NCBI GenBank assembly: GCA_947627145.1
Contig: CANQUW010000045.1
Coordinates: 1 to 7,947, forward strand
Direction: 5' to 3'
Source of the DNA: an uncultured Bacilli bacterium
Lineage (GTDB): Bacteria; Bacillota_I; Bacilli_A; RF39; UBA660
Length of the DNA: 7,947 bases
This document shows positions 1 to 6,384 of this stretch, in pieces. Within the stretch, counting starts at the first letter, position 1. Each line of letters begins with the position of its first letter. A program made the position numbers and the translations under genes. The notes below the pieces were generated by a model. It searched no databases, was not told the origin of the DNA, and worked only from the letters and a program-made list of their open reading frames with translations.

Positions 1-795
1 AACTATTTTACACATTTAGATTTTGTAATTCAAGCACTACTAGCAACTATTTTTACATACAGCATTACAGCACTAGGAGCAGGATTAGTATTTTTCTTTA
101 AAAAAATAAATAAAAATGTTATGGATGCTATGCTAGGATTTGCAGCAGGAGTTATGATAGCAGCTTCTTTCTGGTCATTACTTTCTCCTGCAATTGATAT
201 GGCAGAAAAACTAAAAATGACTACTTGGATAATAGTAACAATTGGCTTCCTAAGTGGTGGAATATTACTTTTTCTAGGCGACAAGTTATTTACATTTTAC
301 AGTAAAAAGAAAAAATTTACACATGATGACAGTTTCAAAAGATGTCTAATGTTAGTGTTTTCCATAAGTCTTCATAACATTCCAGAAGGACTAGCAGTAG
401 GAGTAGCATTTGGTTCAATTGCTTATGGTTTAAGTGGTGCAACACTATCAAGCGCTTGGTTACTAGCACTCGGTATAGGTTTACAAAACTTTCCAGAAGG
501 AACTGCAGTATCTGTTCCATTAAGAAGAGAAGGCCTATCACGTAAAAAATCATTCTACTATGGACAATTAAGTGGAATAGTAGAACCCATAGCAGGAGTA
601 ATAGGAGCCTTACTTGTATTAAAAATAAGATTATTACTACCATTTCTACTTTCATTTGCAGCTGGTGCAATGATATATGTTGTAGTACAAGAATTAATAC
701 CAGAAAGTCAAACAAATAAAAAGAAAGACTTAATGGCCTTCTTTACCCTAATAGGTTTCTCAATAATGATGATTTTAGATGTAGCTTTAGGATAA
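1..795 (+). CDS. ZIP-family divalent metal transporter (GufA/ZupT-like), 5' end cut off by window
   Basis: Membrane transporter of the ZIP family, which moves zinc, iron or related divalent metals into the cytoplasm. The first in-frame ATG is at 121, but the frame is open to base 1 and the 40 residues before that ATG form a family-like first membrane helix and loop (ITALGAGLVFFFKKINK), so the true start lies left of the window; 264 residues are visible, close to full family length. Metal-site signatures are HNIPEG (visible residues 125-130) in one helix and QNFPEG (162-167) in the next, followed by GIVEP (192-196) and a late helix with AGAMIYVVVQELIPE (221-235). A lysine-rich, charged loop (about 101-114) precedes the metal-binding helices. 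The gene ends in TAA inside a terminator hairpin and converges on rpsI. The metal cannot be told from sequence; the family call is firm. Confidence 0.93.
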   Translation, partial: NYFTHLDFVIQALLATIFTYSITALGAGLVFFFKKINKNVMDAMLGFAAGVMIAASFWSLLSPAIDMAEKLKMTTWIIVTIGFLSGGILLFLGDKLFTFYSKKKKFTHDDSFKRCLMLVFSISLHNIPEGLAVGVAFGSIAYGLSGATLSSAWLLALGIGLQNFPEGTAVSVPLRREGLSRKKSFYYGQLSGIVEPIAGVIGALLVLKIRLLLPFLLSFAAGAMIYVVVQELIPESQTNKKKDLMAFFTLIGFSIMMILDVALG

Positions 796-807
796 GCTAC
801 ATTTTTT
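779..807 (+). terminator. Intrinsic terminator of the ZIP gene, overlapping its stop codon
   Basis: A perfect 9-bp stem, ATGTAGCTT (779-787) with AAGCTACAT (794-802), closes a 6-base loop (TAGGAT) and is followed by Ts at 803-807. The TAA stop (793-795) lies across the loop and the 3' arm, so the last codons of the gene form the 5' arm. Confidence 0.85.
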
Positions 808-813
808 ACAAAC

Positions 814-839
814 AAAAAAGATGGAAATAAATCCATCTT
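814..839 (-). terminator. Intrinsic terminator of the rplM-rpsI operon
   Basis: On the minus strand AAGATGGA and TCCATCTT (818-825 and 832-839) form a perfect 8-bp stem with a 6-base loop, followed by a T run (A814-A817 on the plus strand). It begins 11 bases after the rpsI stop. The plus strand has no T run after this stem, so it serves the minus strand only. Confidence 0.85.
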
Positions 840-849
840 GAACAGTATA

Positions 850-1269
850 CTATCTCTTACTAAATTGTGGTGCTCTACGAGCTTTCTTAAGTCCTGGTTT
901 CTTACGCTCTTTCTTACGAGCATCTCTTGTAATGAAACCATTTGCTTTTAAAGTCTTACGGAAACTATTTTCAGAACTAGGATCTGTATCTTTATCATAA
1001 TCAAGTAAAGCACGAGCAATACCTAAACGAGCAGCTCCAGCTTGTCCAGATAAACCTCCACCTTTAACTTTGATTTCGATATCAAACATTTCACGAGTTT
1101 TAGTTACATCAAGTGGTTGACATAAATCAAGTATTAATATTTTATTTGTAAAATATTCATCTACATCATGACCATTAATAGTTATTTTTCCTTTACCAGG
1201 AGTAAGTGTTACACGAGCAACACTAGTCTTTCTACGTCCTGTACCATAATAAGTATTTTCTTTTGCCAT
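850..1269 (-). CDS. rpsI: 30S ribosomal protein S9
   Basis: Small-subunit ribosomal protein S9 (uS9), whose C-terminal tail reaches the P-site tRNA. The 139-residue product has the family hallmarks: [14 protein letters not shown] near the N-terminus (residues 7-20), [20 protein letters not shown] (69-88), the basic block [18 protein letters not shown] and the invariant end PQFSKR. It is a few residues longer than the usual ~130, with a small insertion around 93-102 ([10 protein letters not shown]). Its ATG shares one base with the rplM stop (TAATG), and its SD (GGAGG) is inside the last rplM codons, so translation is probably coupled to rplM. The stop is TAG, followed by a minus-strand terminator. 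Confidence 0.98.
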   Translation of the reverse strand: MAKENTYYGTGRRKTSVARVTLTPGKGKITINGHDVDEYFTNKILILDLCQPLDVTKTREMFDIEIKVKGGGLSGQAGAARLGIARALLDYDKDTDPSSENSFRKTLKANGFITRDARKKERKKPGLKKARRAPQFSKR

Positions 1270-1700
1270 TATTTAACCTCCATTACTTCAGGTTTTTGAG
1301 CCATATGTGGATGTTCACTACCTGCATAAACAAATAATTTCTTATACATTTGTCTACCTAAACGATTGTGTGGAAGCATTCCTTTAACAGCTCTTTCAAC
1401 CATTTCTTCTGGATATCTCTCTCTCATAACCTTAGCAGTTCTTTCTCTTAAACCACCTGGATACATAGAGTGATTATAATACATTTTCTTTTCTTCTTTG
1501 TTTCCTGTAAGTTTTACTTTTTCGCAATTGATAATAATAACATTATCTCCACAATCAATATGTGGTGTGTAAGTGACTTTATGTTTTCCTCTTAAAATAT
1601 GAGCAGCACGACTAGCAAGTCTACCTAAAGGAACATCAGTTGCATCAATTACATACCATTTACGTTCTACTGTTTCTTTTTTTTGCATATAACTTTTCAT
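1269..1700 (-). CDS. rplM: 50S ribosomal protein L13
   Basis: Large-subunit ribosomal protein L13 (uL13), an early assembly protein. The 143-residue product contains the typical MKSYMQK start, [16 protein letters not shown] (15-30), the [16 protein letters not shown] core (51-66), [11 protein letters not shown] (73-83) and the signature [18 protein letters not shown] (105-122). An upstream in-frame GTG at 1736 would add 12 residues ([12 protein letters not shown]) not expected in the family. The ATG at 1700 gives normal length, has AAAGGA (1711-1716) 10 bases upstream, and leaves the region before it free to act as a structured leader. It is cotranscribed with rpsI and has its own promoter. 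Confidence 0.97.
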   Translation of the reverse strand: MKSYMQKKETVERKWYVIDATDVPLGRLASRAAHILRGKHKVTYTPHIDCGDNVIIINCEKVKLTGNKEEKKMYYNHSMYPGGLRERTAKVMRERYPEEMVERAVKGMLPHNRLGRQMYKKLFVYAGSEHPHMAQKPEVMEVK

Positions 1701-1710
1701 TATTTTATCA

Positions 1711-1756
1711 TCCTTTCTTAAATTAGACTTTCCCACGGCCTAATTTATGTGGGGAA
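1711..1756 (-). promoter_or_regulatory. Structured rplM mRNA leader with pseudoknot-type pairing, candidate L13 autoregulatory element
   Basis: Two complementary pairs interleave in the transcribed strand. Arm a is TTCCCCAC (1749-1756) and pairs with a' GTGGGAA (1730-1736), bulging one C. Arm b is TAAATTAG (1740-1747) and pairs perfectly with b' CTAATTTA (1719-1726). The order a-b-a'-b' is that of an H-type pseudoknot, or of two mutually exclusive hairpins. Arm b' ends two bases before the SD AAAGGA (1711-1716). No T run follows, so control would act on translation initiation rather than termination. L13 leaders that bind L13 are known in Bacillota; membership of that family is inferred from position and structure, not from a model search. 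Confidence 0.6.
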
Positions 1757-1775
1757 TTTAAATGTACCGCTATTA

Positions 1776-1804
1776 ATTATACTAGAAAATCCCAAAAAAA
1801 TCAA
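1776..1804 (-). promoter_or_regulatory. Promoter of rplM-rpsI (housekeeping sigma type)
   Basis: The minus strand shows -35 TTGATT (1799-1804), a 17-base spacer and a consensus -10 TATAAT (1776-1781). Transcription should begin near 1769, giving a leader of about 70 bases that contains the interleaved stems. DNA upstream is almost pure A/T, as expected for an UP-like region. Confidence 0.8.
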
Positions 1805-1814
1805 TAAAAATATC

Positions 1815-1841
1815 AATTTTTACTATTTGCAAATTTTTACT
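1815..1841 (-). repeat. 10-bp direct repeat in the A/T-rich DNA upstream of the rplM promoter
   Basis: AGTAAAAATT occurs twice on the minus strand (1832-1841 and 1815-1824), 17 bases apart start to start, with the palindrome ATTTGCAAAT between and overlapping. It may be an UP element, a binding site, or chance in A/T-rich sequence. The 126 bases between the transglutaminase-like gene and the earliest rplM reading contain no strong G/C-stemmed terminator, only an all-A/T hairpin (TAAAAAT/ATTTTTA), so read-through from the upstream operon is plausible. Confidence 0.3.
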
Positions 1842-1862
1842 AATAATCAAAAAATGAAAATA

Positions 1863-2576
1863 CTACAATTTTCTTCTTCCTTTTTTTAAATCATTATTAT
1901 CTATAATACTTATTTTAGGAATAATTCTTATTTGTGGATGTATACTTTTATACTGCTCTAACATTTCTTTTTTTAATTCAAATATATTAGATTCAACAGT
2001 TCTATCTCCACTAATATTTTCAATATTTTCTAAACTTTGTAAAAAGAAATATTTTTTATCAATTCTATTTCTATTTATAAGAGCATACGCAATATCAATA
2101 TGTTTTACCTCACCATCCAAAAGAACTATATTCCAAGCATGTTGAAGTCCAGTATAACCATTAACTATTCTACAAGGAATATTTAATTTATTATTACAAA
2201 TATCTTCAAAAGCTTTAGAAAAAGTTATACAAACCCCTTTATTAAAAAGAACAGCAGGATATTTTTCATTTTGAGAAACTTTAAATAATTCATAATTTGA
2301 AAATGTATAACCAGGATGAGAAACCAATCCATTAGAATGTGTTCTAAATAAATCATATTCTATATTTTCTTTTGTAAAATAATCAAAAAGTAACCATAAT
2401 TTATCTTTATCATTACTAGTTCTATTATTAATCATAGAAACTATCTCATCTACTTTTTTATTATAAGCAAACACTAAATCACATTTAAATTGTTTTCGAA
2501 GTCTATTATACTCTGATTCCGACAAACTTCCATAATTTCTTTTCAAAACACTAATTTTTTTATTTTCTGAACACAT
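1863..2576 (-). CDS. Transglutaminase-like (papain-fold) protein
   Basis: A 237-residue protein with the core of the transglutaminase-like superfamily, whose members act as cysteine proteases, transglutaminases or amidases through a Cys-His-Asp triad. The candidate triad is Cys116 in FNKGVCITFSKAFEDIC, His146 in LQHAWNIVLLDG and Asp161 in HIDIAYAL, in the correct order and spacing; the segment IPCRIVNGYTG (133-143) is also typical. No signal peptide or membrane helix is seen, so it is probably cytoplasmic. The ATG at 2576 was preferred over one at 2603 because a strong SD lies 6 bases before it and because the earlier start would overlap the SGNH gene. It is the last gene of the ecfA1 run and lies beside an anchored SGNH hydrolase. 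Substrate and role are unknown. Confidence 0.75.
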   Translation of the reverse strand: MCSENKKISVLKRNYGSLSESEYNRLRKQFKCDLVFAYNKKVDEIVSMINNRTSNDKDKLWLLFDYFTKENIEYDLFRTHSNGLVSHPGYTFSNYELFKVSQNEKYPAVLFNKGVCITFSKAFEDICNNKLNIPCRIVNGYTGLQHAWNIVLLDGEVKHIDIAYALINRNRIDKKYFFLQSLENIENISGDRTVESNIFELKKEMLEQYKSIHPQIRIIPKISIIDNNDLKKGRRKL

Positions 2577-2582
2577 AATATT

Positions 2583-2590
2583 TCCTCTCC
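2583..2590 (-). promoter_or_regulatory. SD fixing the start of the transglutaminase-like gene, sharing a base with the upstream stop
   Basis: GGAGAGGA on the minus strand lies 6 bases before the ATG at 2576. Its first G is the G of the SGNH stop codon TAG (2590-2592), so ribosomes ending on the SGNH gene finish on this site. Confidence 0.8.
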
Positions 2591-3414
2591 TAACTACTCG
2601 CATCCATTACTGCCCTACTATATAAATATATACCCTCTTTTGAATTAGGATGAATATGATCAACTAAATATTTACTAGGAGAATTTTTCTTAAAAGCATC
2701 TTCTATTCTACTATTAGGGTCTATATATAAATAATTATTTTCTAAACAAAATTTCTTTAAAGACTTTCTATATTTAGTAAGTAATTTATTTTTTTCTTTA
2801 ACATCCCTAATCCAAGGATCATTATCTAAAGAAAGCCATGGTGCAATAAAAACAAAATCTTTTTCATTATTATTAGGTATTTTATCAACAAGTAATTTTA
2901 AATCTTCAATATATTCCACCTCATCCATTGCACACTTAGAACTATCTCTATATCTAACATCATTAGTACCAATTTCAATAATATATAAATCACATTTCTC
3001 TTTATTATATATATTAGTAATACTCTTAACAGTTGCACCACCTTTAGAAATATTAATAACTCTCTTCTCATCAAAAGCATTAATCAAAGGAAGAAACCAA
3101 CCATATCCACCATTCCTACTTCCAGCACTAATACTATCTCCAATAAAACAAACACTCTTTGCTTTATTAATCTTTTTATATAATTTTCTTCTTTTATCTT
3201 TTTCACTTATTATAATAGAATTATATTTATCTTTATCTTTATCATTATAAACTTTATAATCCATCTTTTTATTATTTTGAATAATATTATCTTTCATAAT
3301 AGTTCTATTTACTTTTATATATCTAAAAAAATCTCCAAAACAATATAATAATAGGAAAACTACTATCAGTAATAATAATATTTTTATAATATTACAATTC
3401 TTATTTTTTTCCAT
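2590..3414 (-). CDS. Membrane-anchored SGNH/GDSL-family hydrolase
   Basis: An SGNH hydrolase of 274 residues, probably an esterase or deacylase outside the cell. A lysine-rich N-terminus is followed by one hydrophobic helix (about 10-27), then a charged linker (to about 85) and the catalytic domain, which suggests an uncleaved signal anchor with the enzyme facing outward. The four family blocks are present: FIGDSIS (90-96, nucleophile Ser94), NISKGGAT (121-128, oxyanion glycine), EIGTND (147-152, Asn151) and VDHIHPN (251-257, Asp252 and His255). All catalytic residues are kept. The SD (AGGAG, 3420-3424) overlaps the truA stop TAG, 5 bases before this ATG. Likely substrates are acylated wall polymers or glycans, but this is inference from family and topology. 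Confidence 0.85.
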   Translation of the reverse strand: MEKNKNCNIIKILLLLIVVFLLLYCFGDFFRYIKVNRTIMKDNIIQNNKKMDYKVYNDKDKDKYNSIIISEKDKRRKLYKKINKAKSVCFIGDSISAGSRNGGYGWFLPLINAFDEKRVINISKGGATVKSITNIYNKEKCDLYIIEIGTNDVRYRDSSKCAMDEVEYIEDLKLLVDKIPNNNEKDFVFIAPWLSLDNDPWIRDVKEKNKLLTKYRKSLKKFCLENNYLYIDPNSRIEDAFKKNSPSKYLVDHIHPNSKEGIYLYSRAVMDASS

Positions 3415-3422
3415 AATAACTC

Positions 3423-4160
3423 CTATTTTTTATAAACAACTTCCATTAAATAAAGACCTTCAGCTGGTGCAGTAACACCATTTTTGCTTCTATCACGACT
3501 ATCAAGTATAGCTTTAACATAACTTGGATCTATTTTTTCTTCTCCCACTTTTATTAAAATACCAACCATATTTCTTACTTGATATCTTAAAAAACCATTA
3601 CCTCTAAAAGTAAAAATTAATTTATCCCCACTTTTAGAAATATTAGCTTTAGTAATTTTTCTAACACAATTAGGTTTATCACTTGAATCAGTAACAAACG
3701 CTCTAAAATCATGTTCTCCCATAAAATATCTAATAGCACTTCTCATTCTACTAACATTTAAAGTATGATTATATTGAAAAACATAATTTCTCTCTATAGG
3801 ATTATATTCTCCCATATTTAAAATGTATTTATATTCTTTTTCTGTTACAAAGTATCTAGCATGAAACTTTTCATCTACTTCTTTTACAGAAACAACATGT
3901 ATATCATATGGTAAATATGAATTCATCGCACGTTTCAATTTCTTAGTAGTAATATCTACATCTATATCAGCATGAACATATTGACTTAAAGCATGAACCC
4001 CTTTATCAGTTCTACCACTACCATGAATAACAACTCTATTACCATTATTAATACGAGTTAAAACTTCTTCAACTTCACTTTGTACAGTTCTTAAATCAGG
4101 CTGTCTTTGATACCCAACAAAACCACTACCATCATAAGATAATTTTATTAAAAATCTCAT
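3423..4160 (-). CDS. truA: tRNA pseudouridine(38-40) synthase TruA
   Basis: Cytoplasmic enzyme that converts uridines 38-40 of the tRNA anticodon arm to pseudouridine. The 245-residue length is normal. The N-terminal segment LSYDGSGFVGYQRQ (7-20) with TVQ (25-27) and the catalytic loop GRTDKGVHA (49-57, Asp52) are diagnostic; FHARYFVTEKEYKY (99-112) and GNGFLRYQVRNMVG (about residues 187-200) follow as in the family. Its SD (AGGAG, 4169-4173) lies in the last codons of ecfT, and only 3 bases separate the ecfT stop from this ATG, so the two are probably translated together. Position after ecfT is the canonical Bacillota arrangement; normally rplM would follow directly, but here two other genes come first. 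Confidence 0.97.
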   Translation of the reverse strand: MRFLIKLSYDGSGFVGYQRQPDLRTVQSEVEEVLTRINNGNRVVIHGSGRTDKGVHALSQYVHADIDVDITTKKLKRAMNSYLPYDIHVVSVKEVDEKFHARYFVTEKEYKYILNMGEYNPIERNYVFQYNHTLNVSRMRSAIRYFMGEHDFRAFVTDSSDKPNCVRKITKANISKSGDKLIFTFRGNGFLRYQVRNMVGILIKVGEEKIDPSYVKAILDSRDRSKNGVTAPAEGLYLMEVVYKK

Positions 4161-4163
4161 ATA

Positions 4164-4781
4164 CTACACTCCTATTACTAAAATACCAAGTAAAATAACT
4201 AAATGCAAAAGCAACATAAATATATCTACAGCAGAAATAAAAATTTTATATTTACTTCTCCCAGGATTAAAATAAAATCTACATCTAAAAGTATAAATAA
4301 TCTTATCTAAACTTTTATTAGTTAAAATATATGCTTTCTTCAAACAAAATATATAATAACTAATATTATGATTATAACCTATTTTAGAAGTAGTATCACA
4401 AATAATATTATAATTTTTAATAAAGTAATCCTTAAAATATATAATTTTTAAAAACACTTTAGTCCTTTCATAATCACTAGAAGAAAGTATTGTATCATAT
4501 ACTCTAATAAAATCAAGTTTACTATAATCAACAAGTATTGTGGATAAATATCCTAAGAAAAACATAATTCTTCCTAAAATAAATAATTTTCCACAACTTA
4601 TGTGAATAAGTAGTACTGCTAAAGTTAAAAACCAATAAATAGAAATATTTTTATGATTTCTAACTATAAAAACAAGTATTAATCCACCTATAAATATAGG
4701 TATACTATTATTACAAAAGATAAGTATTAATAACACTAAAAATAAATTAATTAAATTAGTAAATGGATGAATCTTAAACAT
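4164..4781 (-). CDS. ecfT: Diverged, short EcfT transmembrane subunit of an ECF transporter
   Basis: Proposed transmembrane coupling subunit of an energy-coupling factor (vitamin or metal uptake) transporter. The call rests on location between ecfA2 and truA, the family-like start MFKIHPFTNLI, hydrophobic stretches at roughly 9-41, 47-85 and 181-205, and a cytoplasmic segment ending FRCRFYFNPGRSKYK (165-179) that resembles the second Arg coupling motif and GEGRTKY region of EcfT. At 205 residues it is well below the usual ~265, and the first Ala-Arg-Gly motif is not clear (a possible remnant is TSKIG, about 131-135). The ATG at 4781 was chosen over 4793 because it gives the family N-terminus and has AAAGGA (4793-4798) 11 bases upstream. 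It overlaps ecfA2 by 8 bases. Similarity alone would leave the family uncertain. Confidence 0.7.
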   Translation of the reverse strand: MFKIHPFTNLINLFLVLLILIFCNNSIPIFIGGLILVFIVRNHKNISIYWFLTLAVLLIHISCGKLFILGRIMFFLGYLSTILVDYSKLDFIRVYDTILSSSDYERTKVFLKIIYFKDYFIKNYNIICDTTSKIGYNHNISYYIFCLKKAYILTNKSLDKIIYTFRCRFYFNPGRSKYKIFISAVDIFMLLLHLVILLGILVIGV

Positions 4782-5568
4782 TTTTATACACATCCTTTAT
4801 TAAATCTCTAATATCCTTATGATATGAAAGTTTAATATTCTTATTTTTAATAACTTTATTTGTAAACATAACTATATCAGGAACTTCTATATTATTTTGA
4901 ATAAGCATATCTACATCTTGATATATTTTATCTGTCTTACCACTACAAATAACATTTTCTAAAGAAGTCAATATAATATGTTTAGTATTTTTATAAAGCA
5001 TATCAGAATCCTTACTAATAAGAATAATAGTCATATTTTTATTATCAATTAAATAATTAAAAAATCTCATAAGTTTCTTTTCAAATTTCAAATCAAAATT
5101 AGAGAAAATCTCTTCTAATATTAAAACTTTAGGTTCAGAAAGAAGAGCTGTTATAACTGCCATAAGTTTTTGTTCACTAGATGATAAAGAATAAAGTTTC
5201 TTATCTAAATAACTACTATCAAGTCCCATTTGTTCAATTAATTTAATAACAGTCTTTTTCTCATCTTTAACTTTAATTTTCTTATATTTAATATTAAAAG
5301 CAATATACTCTTCAACTGTATCTAAAAAAACATAATGAGATAAATCTCTTGGAACAACAGCAATCATATTTTTATAATCATCTACTGTATTACTCTTCAT
5401 TAAAACATTACCAAAATAAATATTACCAAGATATTCTTCACTACCTGAAAGAAGTTTTAAAATATCTTCTAAATTACATCCACTTATACCATTAATAGTT
5501 TTATGTTTAATTGTAAAACTCAAATCTTTAAAATCTTTATATTTAACTTTATCAAATACTATTTCCAT
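4774..5568 (-). CDS. ecfA2: ECF transporter ATPase EcfA2 with degenerate catalytic motifs
   Basis: Second ATP-binding subunit of the ECF module, by position and by a C-terminal segment NNIEVPDIVMFTNKV (225-239) like that of EcfA2. The 264-residue length is normal, but the ABC motifs are badly altered. The P-loop reads GISGCNLED (27-35), with Leu33 and Glu34 where GKS/T should be. The Q-loop glutamine appears to be Arg74. The signature is LSSSE (128-132) instead of LSGGQ. Walker B is VLILEE (148-153), keeping the catalytic Glu153 but with Glu for Asp. The switch histidine is Lys186. The reading frame is intact, so this is not a simple frameshift. The ATG lies inside ecfA1 (10-base overlap) and has no recognisable SD, suggesting reinitiation after ecfA1. 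Canonical hydrolysis at its own P-loop is unlikely. Confidence 0.85.
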   Translation of the reverse strand: MEIVFDKVKYKDFKDLSFTIKHKTINGISGCNLEDILKLLSGSEEYLGNIYFGNVLMKSNTVDDYKNMIAVVPRDLSHYVFLDTVEEYIAFNIKYKKIKVKDEKKTVIKLIEQMGLDSSYLDKKLYSLSSSEQKLMAVITALLSEPKVLILEEIFSNFDLKFEKKLMRFFNYLIDNKNMTIILISKDSDMLYKNTKHIILTSLENVICSGKTDKIYQDVDMLIQNNIEVPDIVMFTNKVIKNKNIKLSYHKDIRDLIKDVYKNV

Positions 5569-6350
5569 AATGCACTAACCAACATATCCATATCTAGTAC
5601 TACTCTATTAATTAAATCATAGTCTTCAAGTTTTACACATAAATCTATCATAAATGGTAATGCTAAGCCATATCTATTAAGTTCATTATCTTTCTTTAAT
5701 ATTTTAAGTGGAGTATCTTCCATTACTATCTTTCCCTTATCTAATATATATAGATAATCACTACTAATAGCTTCTCTTAAATTACTAGTAGTCATAATAA
5801 TAGTCATATTATATACTTTCTTTAAGGCTTTTAATTTTTTTATTATTTCATCTGTTTCATCCTTATTCATCATAAAACAAATATCATCTAAAAGAAGTAC
5901 TTTAGGTTTTGTAATAATTGCCATCGCAAGTCCTAATTTAGTTTTAGTTTTAATATCCAGTTCATTAGGATTCATTTGTGTATATTCAGATAACTCAAAT
6001 AAATCAATCATTTCTTTATAACGACTAGTTTTAACAGATGGTCTAACACCAAGATTATCTAAAACAAAGAATAATTCTTTTTCAACAGTTGAGAAAATAA
6101 ATTCTTGATCTAAAAAAGGTATAACATAAGCTACTTTTTTATGAAAAGTATTAAAATTAATTTTACTAATATCTTTACTTTCTAAAAAAACATTATTACT
6201 CTTTATAATACCCGCTAAAGCTTTTATTAATGTAGTCTTACCACACATATTAGCACCTGAAATACATATAAATTTGTTTTCTTCTACACTAAAACTAATA
6301 TTATGTAGTATTTCTTTATAATTAAGATTTGAAACACTAACAACTTCCAT
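5559..6350 (-). CDS. ecfA1: ECF transporter ATPase EcfA1 with partly degenerate motifs
   Basis: First ATP-binding subunit of the ECF module, 263 residues. The P-loop is intact, GANMCGKTT (32-40, Lys38), and Walker B is VLLLDD (151-156), with Asp155 kept and the catalytic glutamate changed to Asp156. Other motifs are lost: the signature position reads LDIKT (131-135) instead of LSGGQ, the Q-loop glutamine aligns with Pro78, and the switch histidine aligns with Ser189. The C-terminal part GLALPFMIDLCVKL (228-241) matches the GLDVPF region of EcfA1 proteins, and STVEKELFFVLDNLGV (87-102) is also family-like. A strong SD (AAGGAGG) precedes the ATG. It heads the run ecfA1-ecfA2-ecfT-truA-SGNH-transglutaminase-like, with its own promoter. 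Nucleotide binding looks possible; hydrolysis rate is uncertain. Confidence 0.88.
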   Translation of the reverse strand: MEVVSVSNLNYKEILHNISFSVEENKFICISGANMCGKTTLIKALAGIIKSNNVFLESKDISKINFNTFHKKVAYVIPFLDQEFIFSTVEKELFFVLDNLGVRPSVKTSRYKEMIDLFELSEYTQMNPNELDIKTKTKLGLAMAIITKPKVLLLDDICFMMNKDETDEIIKKLKALKKVYNMTIIMTTSNLREAISSDYLYILDKGKIVMEDTPLKILKKDNELNRYGLALPFMIDLCVKLEDYDLINRVVLDMDMLVSALWK

Positions 6351-6375
6351 AGTAACCTCCTTAAAGATTAACTAT

Positions 6376-6384
6376 ATTATACCA
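6376..6384 (-). promoter_or_regulatory. Extended -10 promoter of the ecfA1 operon
   Basis: The minus strand has TATAAT (6376-6381) preceded by TGG (6382-6384), an extended -10. The -35 position falls in the upstream terminator stem and reads about TTTTCG, a poor match. The start site would be near 6369, giving a leader of about 19 bases with the SD and no room for a riboswitch. Confidence 0.7.

Noticed and set aside
335..715. Open frame opposite the ZIP gene
   Set aside because: Low-complexity leucine-rich translation with no motif or SD, fully antisense to a clear conserved gene.
121..795. ATG at 121 as the start of the ZIP gene
   Set aside because: The same frame is open to base 1 and encodes a family-like first helix and loop; no SD precedes 121.
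708..941. Open frame across the ZIP/rpsI convergent gap
   Set aside because: It runs through two terminators and the end of rpsI and resembles no protein family.
1701..1736. GTG at 1736 as the rplM start
   Set aside because: It would add 12 non-family residues and translate through the structured leader; the ATG at 1700 has its own SD and the normal L13 N-terminus.
1805..1862. Terminator after the transglutaminase-like gene
   Set aside because: Only all-A/T pairings such as TAAAAAT/ATTTTTA are available and they overlap the rplM promoter region; too weak to call.
2577..2603. ATG at 2603 as the start of the transglutaminase-like gene
   Set aside because: It has no SD and lies inside the SGNH gene, while ATG 2576 has a strong SD at normal spacing.
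2898..3080. Small open frame within the SGNH gene
   Set aside because: Out-of-frame shadow of the SGNH catalytic region with no ribosome binding site.
4774..5568. ecfA2 as a frameshifted pseudogene
   Set aside because: The frame is continuous at normal length, all motif positions align, and the C-terminal EcfA2 segment is kept, so the changes are substitutions rather than disruption.
6351..6375. Riboswitch in front of the ecf operon
   Set aside because: The predicted leader is only about 19 bases, too short for any known vitamin riboswitch.
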